Shown one piece after another: positions 24,443 to 30,604 of a DNA stretch of 30,604 bases. The notes under the pieces are model-generated. The model saw nothing but the letters and a program-made list of their open reading frames with translations, was not told the DNA's origin and ran no database searches. Source of the stretch: DASPLX01 sp035627375 (lineage in GTDB: Bacteria; Pseudomonadota; Gammaproteobacteria; Burkholderiales; Burkholderiaceae_D); contig DASPLX010000073.1 in the NCBI GenBank assembly GCA_035627375.1, positions 1 to 30,604 of the forward strand. Direction: 5' to 3'. A program made the translations under genes and the position numbers. The number at the start of each line of letters is the position of its first letter. Position 1 is the first letter of the stretch.

Positions 24443-26338
24443 ATGAATAGCACCAAGTCGCTCCACCTTGCCCTGGTCGGCAACCCCAACTGCGGCAAGA
24501 CAGCCTTGTTCAACCGGCTCACCGGCGCGCGCCAGAAGGTCGCGAACTACGCTGGCGTGACCGTCGAACGCAAGGAAGGACAGTTCGTTTCCGCCGCCGG
24601 CGTATCGTGCCAGGTGGTCGATCTTCCCGGCGCCTATAGTCTCAATGCCTTGACGCCCGACGAGGCGATCACGCGCGACGTCCTGTTCGGAGCCCGTCCC
24701 GACGATGCCGTGCCCGATGTCATCGTGCTGGTGGCCGACGCCACCAACCTGCGCCTGAACCTGCGTCTCGTGCTGGAAGTCTTGCGCCTGAAACGGCCGA
24801 CCATCCTGGCGCTGAACATGATGGACGTCGCGAAGAAACGCGGACTGATCATCGATGTCGACAAGCTGCGCGAGGAACTCGGCATTCCGGTCGTCGAAAC
24901 GGTCGCCGTCCGCGCCGGCGGCGGCGATGCCCTGGTCGAACAGGTCGACAAATGCGCGGCCCAGGCGCGCGCCGGTATCGCGGCCGCCGATGCCGCCGCC
25001 AATGCCGCCGGCTTCCACGCCGACAACGCCGCGGCGCTGGAAGACACGCAACGCGAAGTTCGCCGCATCCTGGATGCCGTGATCAAGCGCGAAGCCGATG
25101 TGCACGAAATCGGCGACAGGATCGATGCCGTGGTGCTGCACCCGGTGTTCGGCTATGTGATTCTCGCTGTTCTGCTGTTCCTGATTTTCCAGGCCGTGTT
25201 CAGCTGGTCCGCCGTGCCGATGGAATTCATCAAGGATGGCGTGGGCAGCTTGGGCGAAGCGGTCGGGACCGCCTTGCCGGAAGGGATATTGCGCAGCCTG
25301 ATCGTGGACGGCATCCTGTCCGGCGTCGGCAGCGTGCTGGTCTTCCTGCCGCAGATCCTGATTCTCTTCCTGTTCATCCTGGCGCTGGAGGATTCCGGCT
25401 ATCTGCCGCGCGCGGCATTCCTGCTCGATCGCCTGATGGGCAGCGTCGGCCTGTCGGGACGCGCTTTCATTCCCTTGCTCTCGAGCTTTGCCTGCGCCAT
25501 TCCCGGCATCATGGCGACGCGCACCATCCAGAACCCGCGCGACCGGCTGGCGACGATCATGATCGCGCCGCTGATGACTTGCTCGGCGCGCCTGCCGGTC
25601 TATGCCCTGATCATCGGCGCCTTCATCCCGGATCGTTCGGTCGGCATCTTCAACTTGCAAGGCCTGGTGTTGTTCGGCCTGTACGTGGCCGGCATCGTGT
25701 CGGCCATGGCGGTCGCCTATGTGTTCAAGCGCACGTTCGGCCGCGGCCAATACCAGCCGCTGATGCTCGAATTGCCGACCTATCACTGGCCGAACCTGCG
25801 CAATCTCGCCATCGGCCTGTGGGAGCGCGCCAAGATCTTCATCGTGCGCGTCGGCACCATCATCCTCGCGCTGATGATTTTGCTGTGGTTCCTGTCGAGC
25901 TTCCCGGCGCCGCCCGAAGGCGCGACCGGCCCGGCGATCCAGTACAGCCTGGCGGGCCGGCTCGGCCAGATGCTGCAGGCGATCTTCGCGCCGGTCGGCT
26001 TCAACTGGCAGATCGCGATCGCGCTGATTCCCGGCCTGGCGGCGCGCGAAGTGGCGGTCGGCGCGCTCGGCACGGTGTACGCGCTGTCCGCGACGGGAGA
26101 TGAGCTGGCGACCACGCTGACGCCGATGATCGCCGCCACCTGGACCTTGCCGACCGCCTTGTCGCTGCTGGCCTGGTATGTGTTCGCGCCGCAGTGCATC
26201 TCGACCTTGTCGATCGTGCGGCGTGAGACGAACTCGTGGAAGCCGGCGCTGGCGATGGCCGGCTACATGTTCGCATTGGCCTACCTGGCTTCGCTGATCA
26301 CTTATCAGCTCGGCGGGATGCTGCTGAGGGCGGCATGA
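24443..26338 (+). CDS. feoB: FeoB, ferrous iron transporter with GTPase domain
   Basis: A 631-residue inner-membrane Fe(II) transporter. The N-terminal G domain has G1 GNPNCGKT (13-20), G3 DLPG (60-63) and G4 NMMD (125-128). A helical GDI-like segment leads to the membrane part (about 230-631), with a gate helix containing GYLPRAAFLLDRLMGSVGLSGRAFIPLLSSFACAIPGIMATR and a second gate repeat near EVAVGALGTVY. It is shorter than E. coli FeoB (773) because the G domain-to-membrane linker and C terminus are compact, as in other short betaproteobacterial FeoB proteins. Its stop overlaps the start of a small Cys-rich gene (ATGA). Confidence 0.95.
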   Translation: MNSTKSLHLALVGNPNCGKTALFNRLTGARQKVANYAGVTVERKEGQFVSAAGVSCQVVDLPGAYSLNALTPDEAITRDVLFGARPDDAVPDVIVLVADATNLRLNLRLVLEVLRLKRPTILALNMMDVAKKRGLIIDVDKLREELGIPVVETVAVRAGGGDALVEQVDKCAAQARAGIAAADAAANAAGFHADNAAALEDTQREVRRILDAVIKREADVHEIGDRIDAVVLHPVFGYVILAVLLFLIFQAVFSWSAVPMEFIKDGVGSLGEAVGTALPEGILRSLIVDGILSGVGSVLVFLPQILILFLFILALEDSGYLPRAAFLLDRLMGSVGLSGRAFIPLLSSFACAIPGIMATRTIQNPRDRLATIMIAPLMTCSARLPVYALIIGAFIPDRSVGIFNLQGLVLFGLYVAGIVSAMAVAYVFKRTFGRGQYQPLMLELPTYHWPNLRNLAIGLWERAKIFIVRVGTIILALMILLWFLSSFPAPPEGATGPAIQYSLAGRLGQMLQAIFAPVGFNWQIAIALIPGLAAREVAVGALGTVYALSATGDELATTLTPMIAATWTLPTALSLLAWYVFAPQCISTLSIVRRETNSWKPALAMAGYMFALAYLASLITYQLGGMLLRAA

Positions 26339-26637
26339 TGCAAGAACTGGCCGTCGCCGTGATCGTCGCTTGCGCGGCATGGGCGGTGCTGAAACGCTAC
26401 ACGCCGCGCGCCGTTCGCGCGCGACTGGGGGCGGCGGTCGCGAATGTGGCTCGGCGCGCAGAGCTGCCCGCGCTTGCCAAGCGGCTGGAAGCGCCCTCGC
26501 CGGCGGCATCCTGCGCCGACGGTTGCGGCACTTGCGGCGGCTGCTCCGCGAGCACCGGCGCGCCGCCTGCATCGCACGGCATTCCTCTCGATCAGCTGCG
26601 CCGGACGTTGCCGCGCCAAACGCTTCCTCGTTCCTGA
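26335..26637 (+). CDS. FeoB-associated small Cys-rich membrane protein (DUF6587-like)
   Basis: A 100-residue protein overlapping feoB by 4 bp. Residues 4-19 (ELAVAVIVACAAWAVL) form one N-terminal membrane helix. A basic stretch (KRYTPRAVRARLG) follows, then an Ala-rich region and the cysteine cluster C-A-D-G-C-G-T-C-G-G-C near residues 61-71. The plan, a single helix followed by clustered cysteines, matches the small proteins that follow feoB in many bacteria in place of FeoC. I think it belongs to DUF6587, from memory only. The cysteines could bind iron or an Fe-S cluster near the transporter exit; this is inference. Longer in-frame readings from 26236 lie inside feoB and are not used. Confidence 0.8.
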   Translation: MMQELAVAVIVACAAWAVLKRYTPRAVRARLGAAVANVARRAELPALAKRLEAPSPAASCADGCGTCGGCSASTGAPPASHGIPLDQLRRTLPRQTLPRS

Positions 26638-26742
26638 TCCACGCATCGATCGCGCCTCGCGGCGTTCGCACGGCGGTCTCTCTCTCCGCTCTCTTTCCTA
26701 TGCGCATCCGCTTTCCGGGTTGCGTTTCGTCTAAACATTCGT

Positions 26743-26771
26743 TTTGTTATTCGCACCAACAGCGCTACACT
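26743..26771 (+). promoter_or_regulatory. possible sigma-70 promoter of ppnN
   Basis: TTTGTT (26743-26748), 17 bases, then TACACT (26766-26771) make a weak pair upstream of the ppnN start at 26816. The surrounding 178-bp gap shows no other feature; no terminator for the feo operon was seen in it. Confidence 0.35.
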
Positions 26772-26815
26772 GACTATCGATAACATTTTTTCATTCCTCA
26801 GCACGCTCCGCGCTC

Positions 26816-28186
26816 ATGAAATACGACGTCGTCGATACGCAAATCTCTCCCGAAGGCCACCTCGAAATCCTTTCCAAGGCGGAAGTCGCCAAGTTGCGCG
26901 ACACCAGCCGCAGCGGTCTGTATGAAATCTTCAGGAATTGCGCCTTGGCTGTGCTCAACACGGGCAATTACATGGATGACGGCAAGGAGCTGCTCGAACG
27001 TTATCGCTCGTTCGAGATCGGCATCATCCAGCGCGAACGCGGCATCAAGCTCGATATCAAGGGCGCGCCGGCAAGCGCCTTCGTCGACGGCAAGATGATC
27101 AAGGGCATCCACGAGCACCTGTTCGCGGTCTTGCGCGACGTGGTGTTCGTCAACGATGAAATCACCGGCAATCCGAAATTCGACCTGAGCTCGTCGGAAG
27201 GCGTGACCGACGCCGTCTTCCACATCTTGCGCAATGCCAACGTGCTGCGCCCGGTCACGCAGCCGAACCTGGTCGTCTGCTGGGGCGGTCACTCGATCAG
27301 CCGCGAGGAATACGAATACTCGAAGAAGGTCGGATACGAGCTGGGTTTGCGGGCGATGGACATCTGCACCGGCTGCGGTCCGGGCGCGATGAAGGGGCCG
27401 ATGAAAGGCGCCGCGGTGGGCCATGCGAAGCAGCGCATCTCGAAGGTGCGCTACATCGGCATGTCGGAACCGGGCATCATCGCGGCCGAAGCGCCGAATC
27501 CGATCGTCAACGATCTGGTCATCCTGCCCGATATCGAAAAGCGCCTCGAAGCCTTCGTGCGGGCCGGCCACGGCATCGTCGTGTTCCCCGGCGGCGCGGG
27601 CACTGCGGAAGAGATTCTCTACGTCCTCGGCATCCTGCTGCATCCCGACAACGCGGATCTGCCGTTCCCGCTGATTTTCACCGGTCCCAGGCATGCGGCG
27701 GATTATTTCCGCCAGATCGACCATTTCATCGCCGATACGATCGGGTCCGAGGCGCAGAAGCGTTACAAGATCATCGTCGACGATCCGGTTGCCGTCGCCC
27801 GGGAGATGCAGGAAGGAATCCGGCAGGTGCGCGAATACCGCAAGGAAAAGAGCGATGCCTACTACTTCAATTGGCTGTTGAAGATCGATCACGAATTCCA
27901 GAAACCCTTCCAGCCGACGCACGACAACATGCGGAACCTGAAGCTGCGCAAGAAGCAGGAACCGCACGAACTGGCCGCCAATCTGCGGCGCGCTTTCTCG
28001 GGCGTGGTGGCCGGCAACGTGAAGGATCAAGGCATCCGGGCGATCGAAAAGGACGGTCCCTTCGAGATACGCGGCGATGCCGCGCTCATGGCGTCGATGG
28101 ATGCGCTGCTGGCCTCGTTCGTCGCCCAGCATCGGATGAAGCTGCCGGGCAAGAAATACACGCCTTGCTATCGCATCGTCAAATAG
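26816..28186 (+). CDS. ppnN: PpnN, nucleotide 5'-monophosphate nucleosidase (LOG-type)
   Basis: A 456-residue YgdH/PpnN enzyme that splits purine and pyrimidine nucleoside monophosphates into base and ribose 5-phosphate. In E. coli it is activated by (p)ppGpp. The N-terminal PpnN-specific region is recognisable from the early SPEGHLEILSKAEV and the GLYEIFRNCALAVLNTG segment. The central Rossmann-like LOG domain has VVCWGGHSIS, GCGPGAMKGPMKGA and the catalytic-site motif PGGAGTAEE at 258-266. Length equals the E. coli protein. The ATG at 26816 starts MKYDVVDTQISPEG, as in homologues. It stands alone; salvage or stringent-response control is inferred from the family. Confidence 0.93.
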   Translation: MKYDVVDTQISPEGHLEILSKAEVAKLRDTSRSGLYEIFRNCALAVLNTGNYMDDGKELLERYRSFEIGIIQRERGIKLDIKGAPASAFVDGKMIKGIHEHLFAVLRDVVFVNDEITGNPKFDLSSSEGVTDAVFHILRNANVLRPVTQPNLVVCWGGHSISREEYEYSKKVGYELGLRAMDICTGCGPGAMKGPMKGAAVGHAKQRISKVRYIGMSEPGIIAAEAPNPIVNDLVILPDIEKRLEAFVRAGHGIVVFPGGAGTAEEILYVLGILLHPDNADLPFPLIFTGPRHAADYFRQIDHFIADTIGSEAQKRYKIIVDDPVAVAREMQEGIRQVREYRKEKSDAYYFNWLLKIDHEFQKPFQPTHDNMRNLKLRKKQEPHELAANLRRAFSGVVAGNVKDQGIRAIEKDGPFEIRGDAALMASMDALLASFVAQHRMKLPGKKYTPCYRIVK

Positions 28187-28449
28187 CCTCGAATCATCAT
28201 CTTCAAGAATAGCGTAGCGTTTCGTCGTCGCCTTCCCATACTGCATTCCGGTCGTATTCCGGCCGTGTCGAGGGAAAACTTGGCACGAGCGGCGCTTCTT
28301 TCCTTGGGATCGAATCGACTTTGCCCGTGCCGGCAAGACCATATCGGCACGCGGAGACGGAACGATGCGCCACGCCCTCATGTCAATTCTTGTCTGGACG
28401 CGGAAGAGCGGACGCTCGGGACCGCGATCGTTTTCACAGGATATTTGCC

Positions 28450-28659
28450 ATGAATACGTCCACTCCTCGGACCGGCGAAGGGCCGACGCCAACGGCCGGC
28501 GTTCAATTGAATCCCGGCGATGATGCCGCTCCGGGCACGCCCGGTACCGGCGAAGATATCTGTCAGGCATGCAAAGGCAGCGGCCGTAACGTCAAGGGTG
28601 GAGATTGCCCGTATTGCGGCGGTACGGGCAAAGTGGTGGAAGGCATCGGCGGCGGCTGA
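28450..28659 (+). CDS. small DnaJ-type zinc-ribbon protein
   Basis: A 69-residue protein. The first 36 residues are Gly/Pro/Thr-rich and probably disordered. The C-terminal half carries two CxxCxGxG motifs, CQACKGSG (38-45) and CPYCGGTG (53-60), the zinc-binding repeat of DnaJ cysteine-rich domains. A single pair of repeats can hold one zinc. There is no J domain. Such mini proteins are common in Burkholderiales and have no known function; redox or chaperone roles are guesses. The ATG at 28450 has AGGAT 8 nt upstream. In-frame readings from 28321 lack a ribosome site. The 263-bp gap before it (28187-28449) shows no recognisable gene or terminator. Confidence 0.75.
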   Translation: MNTSTPRTGEGPTPTAGVQLNPGDDAAPGTPGTGEDICQACKGSGRNVKGGDCPYCGGTGKVVEGIGGG

Positions 28660-28696
28660 GCGCTACACCGCCCATGGAGAAGCAATCTGCGGCGCG

Positions 28697-29200
28697 TCAG
28701 CGGCGCGTCCGTTTGAACAGGCGTGTCCACCATGCCGGCCGTTGGCGGCGCGGCATGTTTTGCGTCTTGTGCTCCGTGGGCATGCCTTCCGGCTGCTCCA
28801 AGGTGGGAATATCGTGAATCTGCCTGTCGTATTCGAGAAACAGGATCTTGTTTTCCAGTATCTTGATCATGTTTTCCTTATCGGTCAGGCGGGCGCGCAA
28901 TTCGTTGGCCAATTGATCTTTCGCCCGGCGCAATTCCGCTTCCAGGGCGAGCGCCCGTTCCAGCGAGCGCGTGCGTTCCTCCAGCAAGGCGAGTTTCAGT
29001 TTTTCGTTCGAACTCGCGGTTTGCTTTCCCTTTCTTTCGCTCGGCTGGCCGTAGAGGCGCATGAGCTCCGCCGTATCGATCCGGGTCTGCCCATCGGGCA
29101 AGACGGTCTTGCCTAGTACGCCGCGTTCGATGTCCTGCGAAATCGCCGATTGATCCTTGTGCACTAGCCGCGAGGCTTCGGTAAGGGAAACGAGAGCCAT
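28697..29200 (-). CDS. HTH/coiled-coil DNA-binding-like protein
   Basis: A 167-residue protein. Residues 1-52 (MALVSLTEASRLVHKDQSAI, then DGQTRIDTAELMRLYG) look like a MerR-like or plasmid-type helix-turn-helix. Residues 65-125 form a long heptad-like coiled coil rich in Leu, Glu and Arg (LLEERTRSLERALALEAEL). The C terminus is basic (RRQRPAWWTRLFKRTRR). The layout resembles small plasmid or phage DNA-binding proteins such as KfrA-like repressors, which bind their own operators. Homology is inferred, not established. The frame opens at 29233; the ATG at 29200 begins the HTH and is preferred, though its ribosome site is weak. An inverted repeat 42 bp upstream may be its operator. Confidence 0.6.
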   Translation of the reverse strand: MALVSLTEASRLVHKDQSAISQDIERGVLGKTVLPDGQTRIDTAELMRLYGQPSERKGKQTASSNEKLKLALLEERTRSLERALALEAELRRAKDQLANELRARLTDKENMIKILENKILFLEYDRQIHDIPTLEQPEGMPTEHKTQNMPRRQRPAWWTRLFKRTRR

Positions 29201-29241
29201 GGGTCGAGTCCACAGAAGTTGACGGGTATTCAATTGACAAG

Positions 29242-29265
29242 CCGACAGCGGAAAAATTCTGTCGG
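29242..29265. promoter_or_regulatory. inverted repeat upstream of the HTH/coiled-coil gene
   Basis: CCGACAG (29242-29248), 10 bases, then CTGTCGG (29259-29265) form a perfect 7-bp inverted repeat about 42 bp before the minus-strand start at 29200. The centre-to-centre spacing of 17 bp puts both halves on nearly one face of the helix. It is a candidate autoregulatory operator. As a hairpin it lacks a T run. Confidence 0.45.
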
Positions 29266-29342
29266 ATGAATCGTTACGAACGGAAACAATATTTAAGTCA
29301 CAATTGTCGTTTTTGCGTCACCGCTGTTTTCTCCTTTCCCGC

Positions 29343-29361
29343 GATAATGATTCCATTGAGA
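29343..29361 (+). promoter_or_regulatory. weak Fur-box-like element upstream of the TonB-receptor-like gene
   Basis: The first nine bases, GATAATGAT, match the left half of the 19-bp Fur consensus perfectly. The right half matches poorly (about 11 of 19 overall), and another GATAA follows nearby. It could bring the receptor-like gene under iron control, but it is a half-site at best. Confidence 0.3.
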
Positions 29362-29440
29362 TAACGCAAGTACGGTTTGCCGAGGCTGCGGAGAATGAAA
29401 TCCACAATAAGCCGCCCGGCCAACCAACGAGGAGATTTCC

Positions 29441-30427
29441 ATGCACACCGTTCCGCTATCCGTTCGCGTTTGTGTCCTTGGCTCCCTGCTTGCGATGTTG
29501 TCCTTGCATGCACAGGCGCGGGAACGGATTCAAGACGATAGCGGCCACTATCTGACCGAGGCCGGCGGCGGGGCCGCGGAGCAAGCAAACCCTGGCGGCA
29601 CGGACGGCACCGGGCCGGCGGCGACGCAGACGGGAGCGCTGCGGCATTTCGGGCTCGAGAACGGTTTCGGCATGGTTTATCGCGCTTCCGATTCGGTCAA
29701 CCTGTACGGCTTGCGCCGGCGCGCCTATGAGTTGCCGGCATTGAGCGTTTTTCCGCGCCGCATCGGCCGCGACAATCCCGGCCTCGATTTCTGGCTCAAG
29801 CCGCGCAACGTCGGCGATGCGGAAGTCGGTCTGAAGGCCAGGATCGGCAAGAACCTGATCGCCAGCGTGTCCGCTTTCCAGAACGATAGCGAAGACGAGT
29901 TCGGTTCCCGCCTGGGGCCGGCCGGCCAGTACACGAGCCGCAGCCGCCGCGACGGCGTGGAGCTCTCGCTCGACAGCCGCTGGAGCAATGGTGTCGGCGC
30001 CTTCCTGTCGTACTCTCTGACGCGCACTTCCTATACCGACGCCTCTTGCGGCGCCGTCTGCGCCAATCTTGGCCGCGCCACGGCGCTCGCCAGGCAATCC
30101 GGGGCGCCGGATCAGATCCTGTACGGCGAACTGTCGTGGCGTTACCCGCGCTTCGGCCTCGTCACGGCGCTCGAAGCGAAATACGTCGGCCGCGCTTATT
30201 CCGACGATATCAACAGCGATCGGACGGCGGCTTATTTCGTCGCCAATGCGAGACTCGGCCTCGAACAGCAAGCCGGCCGCTGGCGCTTGCAGGAATTCGC
30301 CCGCATCGACAACCTCACAGGCCGCAACTATCTTGGCACGGCAGGCGGCGATTCCGGATTCCGCTTGTACGATCCGAACGCCAGCCGCAATTATTCGATC
30401 GGCATCTCCGCCGGCTATTCCTGGTAA
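29441..30427 (+). CDS. plugless TonB-dependent-receptor-like beta-barrel, C-terminal part
   Basis: A 328-residue outer-membrane protein with its own signal peptide (residues 1-26, cleavage after AQA). A 40-residue Gly/Ala/Thr linker is followed by the C-terminal third of a TonB-dependent receptor barrel: MVYRASDSVNLYG, NPGLDFWLKPRNVGDAEVGLKARIGKNLIASVSAFQND, RDGVELSLDSRW, LYGELSWRYPRFGLVTALEAKYVGRAY, AYFVANARLGLEQQAGRWR and the closing RNYSIGISAGYSW. Full receptors have a 150-residue plug and 22 strands (600-800 residues). Here plug, TonB box and about half the barrel are absent. It has an excellent GAGGAGA ribosome site. It may be a decayed receptor fused to a signal sequence by deletion, or a small functional barrel. 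No stop or frameshift interrupts it. Confidence 0.72.
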   Translation: MHTVPLSVRVCVLGSLLAMLSLHAQARERIQDDSGHYLTEAGGGAAEQANPGGTDGTGPAATQTGALRHFGLENGFGMVYRASDSVNLYGLRRRAYELPALSVFPRRIGRDNPGLDFWLKPRNVGDAEVGLKARIGKNLIASVSAFQNDSEDEFGSRLGPAGQYTSRSRRDGVELSLDSRWSNGVGAFLSYSLTRTSYTDASCGAVCANLGRATALARQSGAPDQILYGELSWRYPRFGLVTALEAKYVGRAYSDDINSDRTAAYFVANARLGLEQQAGRWRLQEFARIDNLTGRNYLGTAGGDSGFRLYDPNASRNYSIGISAGYSW

Positions 30428-30428
30428 T

Positions 30429-30604
30429 TCAGCGCGCGGCCAGGTTGTCGATGATCGGGCAGTCCGGCCGCTGGTCGCCGTGGCAGCCGTCGGCCATGAG
30501 CTGCAGCTGCGCGCGGATGGATTGCAGTTTTTCGATATCGCGATCGAGTTCCTCGATGTACTGGCGCGCCAGCCTTTTCACGTCGCCGCTGTGGCGCGTC
30601 TTGT
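30429..30604 (-). CDS. MerR-family metal regulator (CueR-like), 3' end only
   Basis: The last 58 codons of a minus-strand gene whose start lies beyond the right edge. The sequence shows the dimerisation helix (LARQYIEELDRDIEKLQSIRAQLQLMADGC) and the metal-binding loop C-H-G-D-Q-R-P-D-C-P-I-I-D-N-L. Two cysteines spaced by seven residues, followed by PIIDNL, match Cu(I)-sensing CueR/HmrR rather than ZntR. CueR activates copper-efflux genes. The stop lies one base beyond the stop of the convergent receptor-like gene, so the two genes are almost touching. Confidence 0.8.
   Translation of the reverse strand, partial: KTRHSGDVKRLARQYIEELDRDIEKLQSIRAQLQLMADGCHGDQRPDCPIIDNLAAR

Noticed and set aside
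24431..26707. Open frame of 758 codons opposite feoB
   Set aside because: An antisense shadow rich in Gln, Arg and His; FeoB is certain on the other strand.

Overview
The window is about 30.6 kb of GC-rich, densely coded chromosome from a betaproteobacterium, most likely a member of the Oxalobacteraceae (Janthinobacterium, Duganella, Massilia, Collimonas or Herbaspirillum relatives). That placement is inferred from a CqsA/LqsA/JqsA-type autoinducer synthase beside an LqsR-type regulator, from NsrR, Feo and Mod genes of Burkholderiales type, and from codon use. No rRNA, tRNA or CRISPR array was seen. The only mobile DNA is the 5' end of an IS256-like transposase at the left edge, next to an AT-richer lipoprotein gene.

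Layout, left to right. (1) 1-995: transposase start and a lipoprotein. (2) 1083-4275, minus: an HDOD protein translationally coupled to a PAS-PAS-GGDEF-EAL protein whose GGDEF site is degenerate, so the pair looks like a c-di-GMP phosphodiesterase module. (3) 4560-6638: a fused enoyl-CoA hydratase/3-hydroxyacyl-CoA dehydrogenase ending in a strong terminator. (4) 6694-12238: a complete alpha-hydroxyketone quorum-sensing island. The synthase and one seven-helix kinase are on the minus strand. A second, CqsS/LqsS-like kinase and an LqsR-like response regulator are on the plus strand. An AT-rich divergent control region with operator-like repeats lies between them. (5) 12279-12807: nsrR with a good NsrR box over its own promoter. 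(6) 12827-17352, minus: the prkA-yeaH-spoVR stress operon. (7) 17616-17900: a YjfB-like motility gene behind a near-perfect sigma-28 promoter. (8) 18089-19889: a DUF924 gene convergent with a degenerate HD-GYP gene, separated by a 14-bp tandem repeat. (9) 20222-21175: a stand-alone Lon-like AAA+ ATPase. (10) 21290-24010: modA-mop-modB-modC, every junction overlapping. (11) 24028-26637: a Fur box, feoA, feoB and a small Cys-rich membrane protein. (12) 26816-30604: ppnN, a small zinc-ribbon protein, an HTH/coiled-coil protein, a plugless TonB-receptor-like barrel, and the 3' end of a CueR-like MerR gene.

The quorum-sensing island is the most interesting part. In it one signal synthase is flanked by two kinases with clearly related catalytic halves but unrelated membrane sensors, and probably one shared response regulator. 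Quorum sensing, c-di-GMP turnover (EAL, HDOD, HD-GYP proteins), motility (sigma-28 promoter), nitric oxide sensing and metal uptake lie close together. The genes do not form one operon, and any functional link between the blocks is inference.

All calls come from reading the sequence. No database search was run. Start codons were chosen from visible Shine-Dalgarno sequences, overlaps and family-typical N termini.
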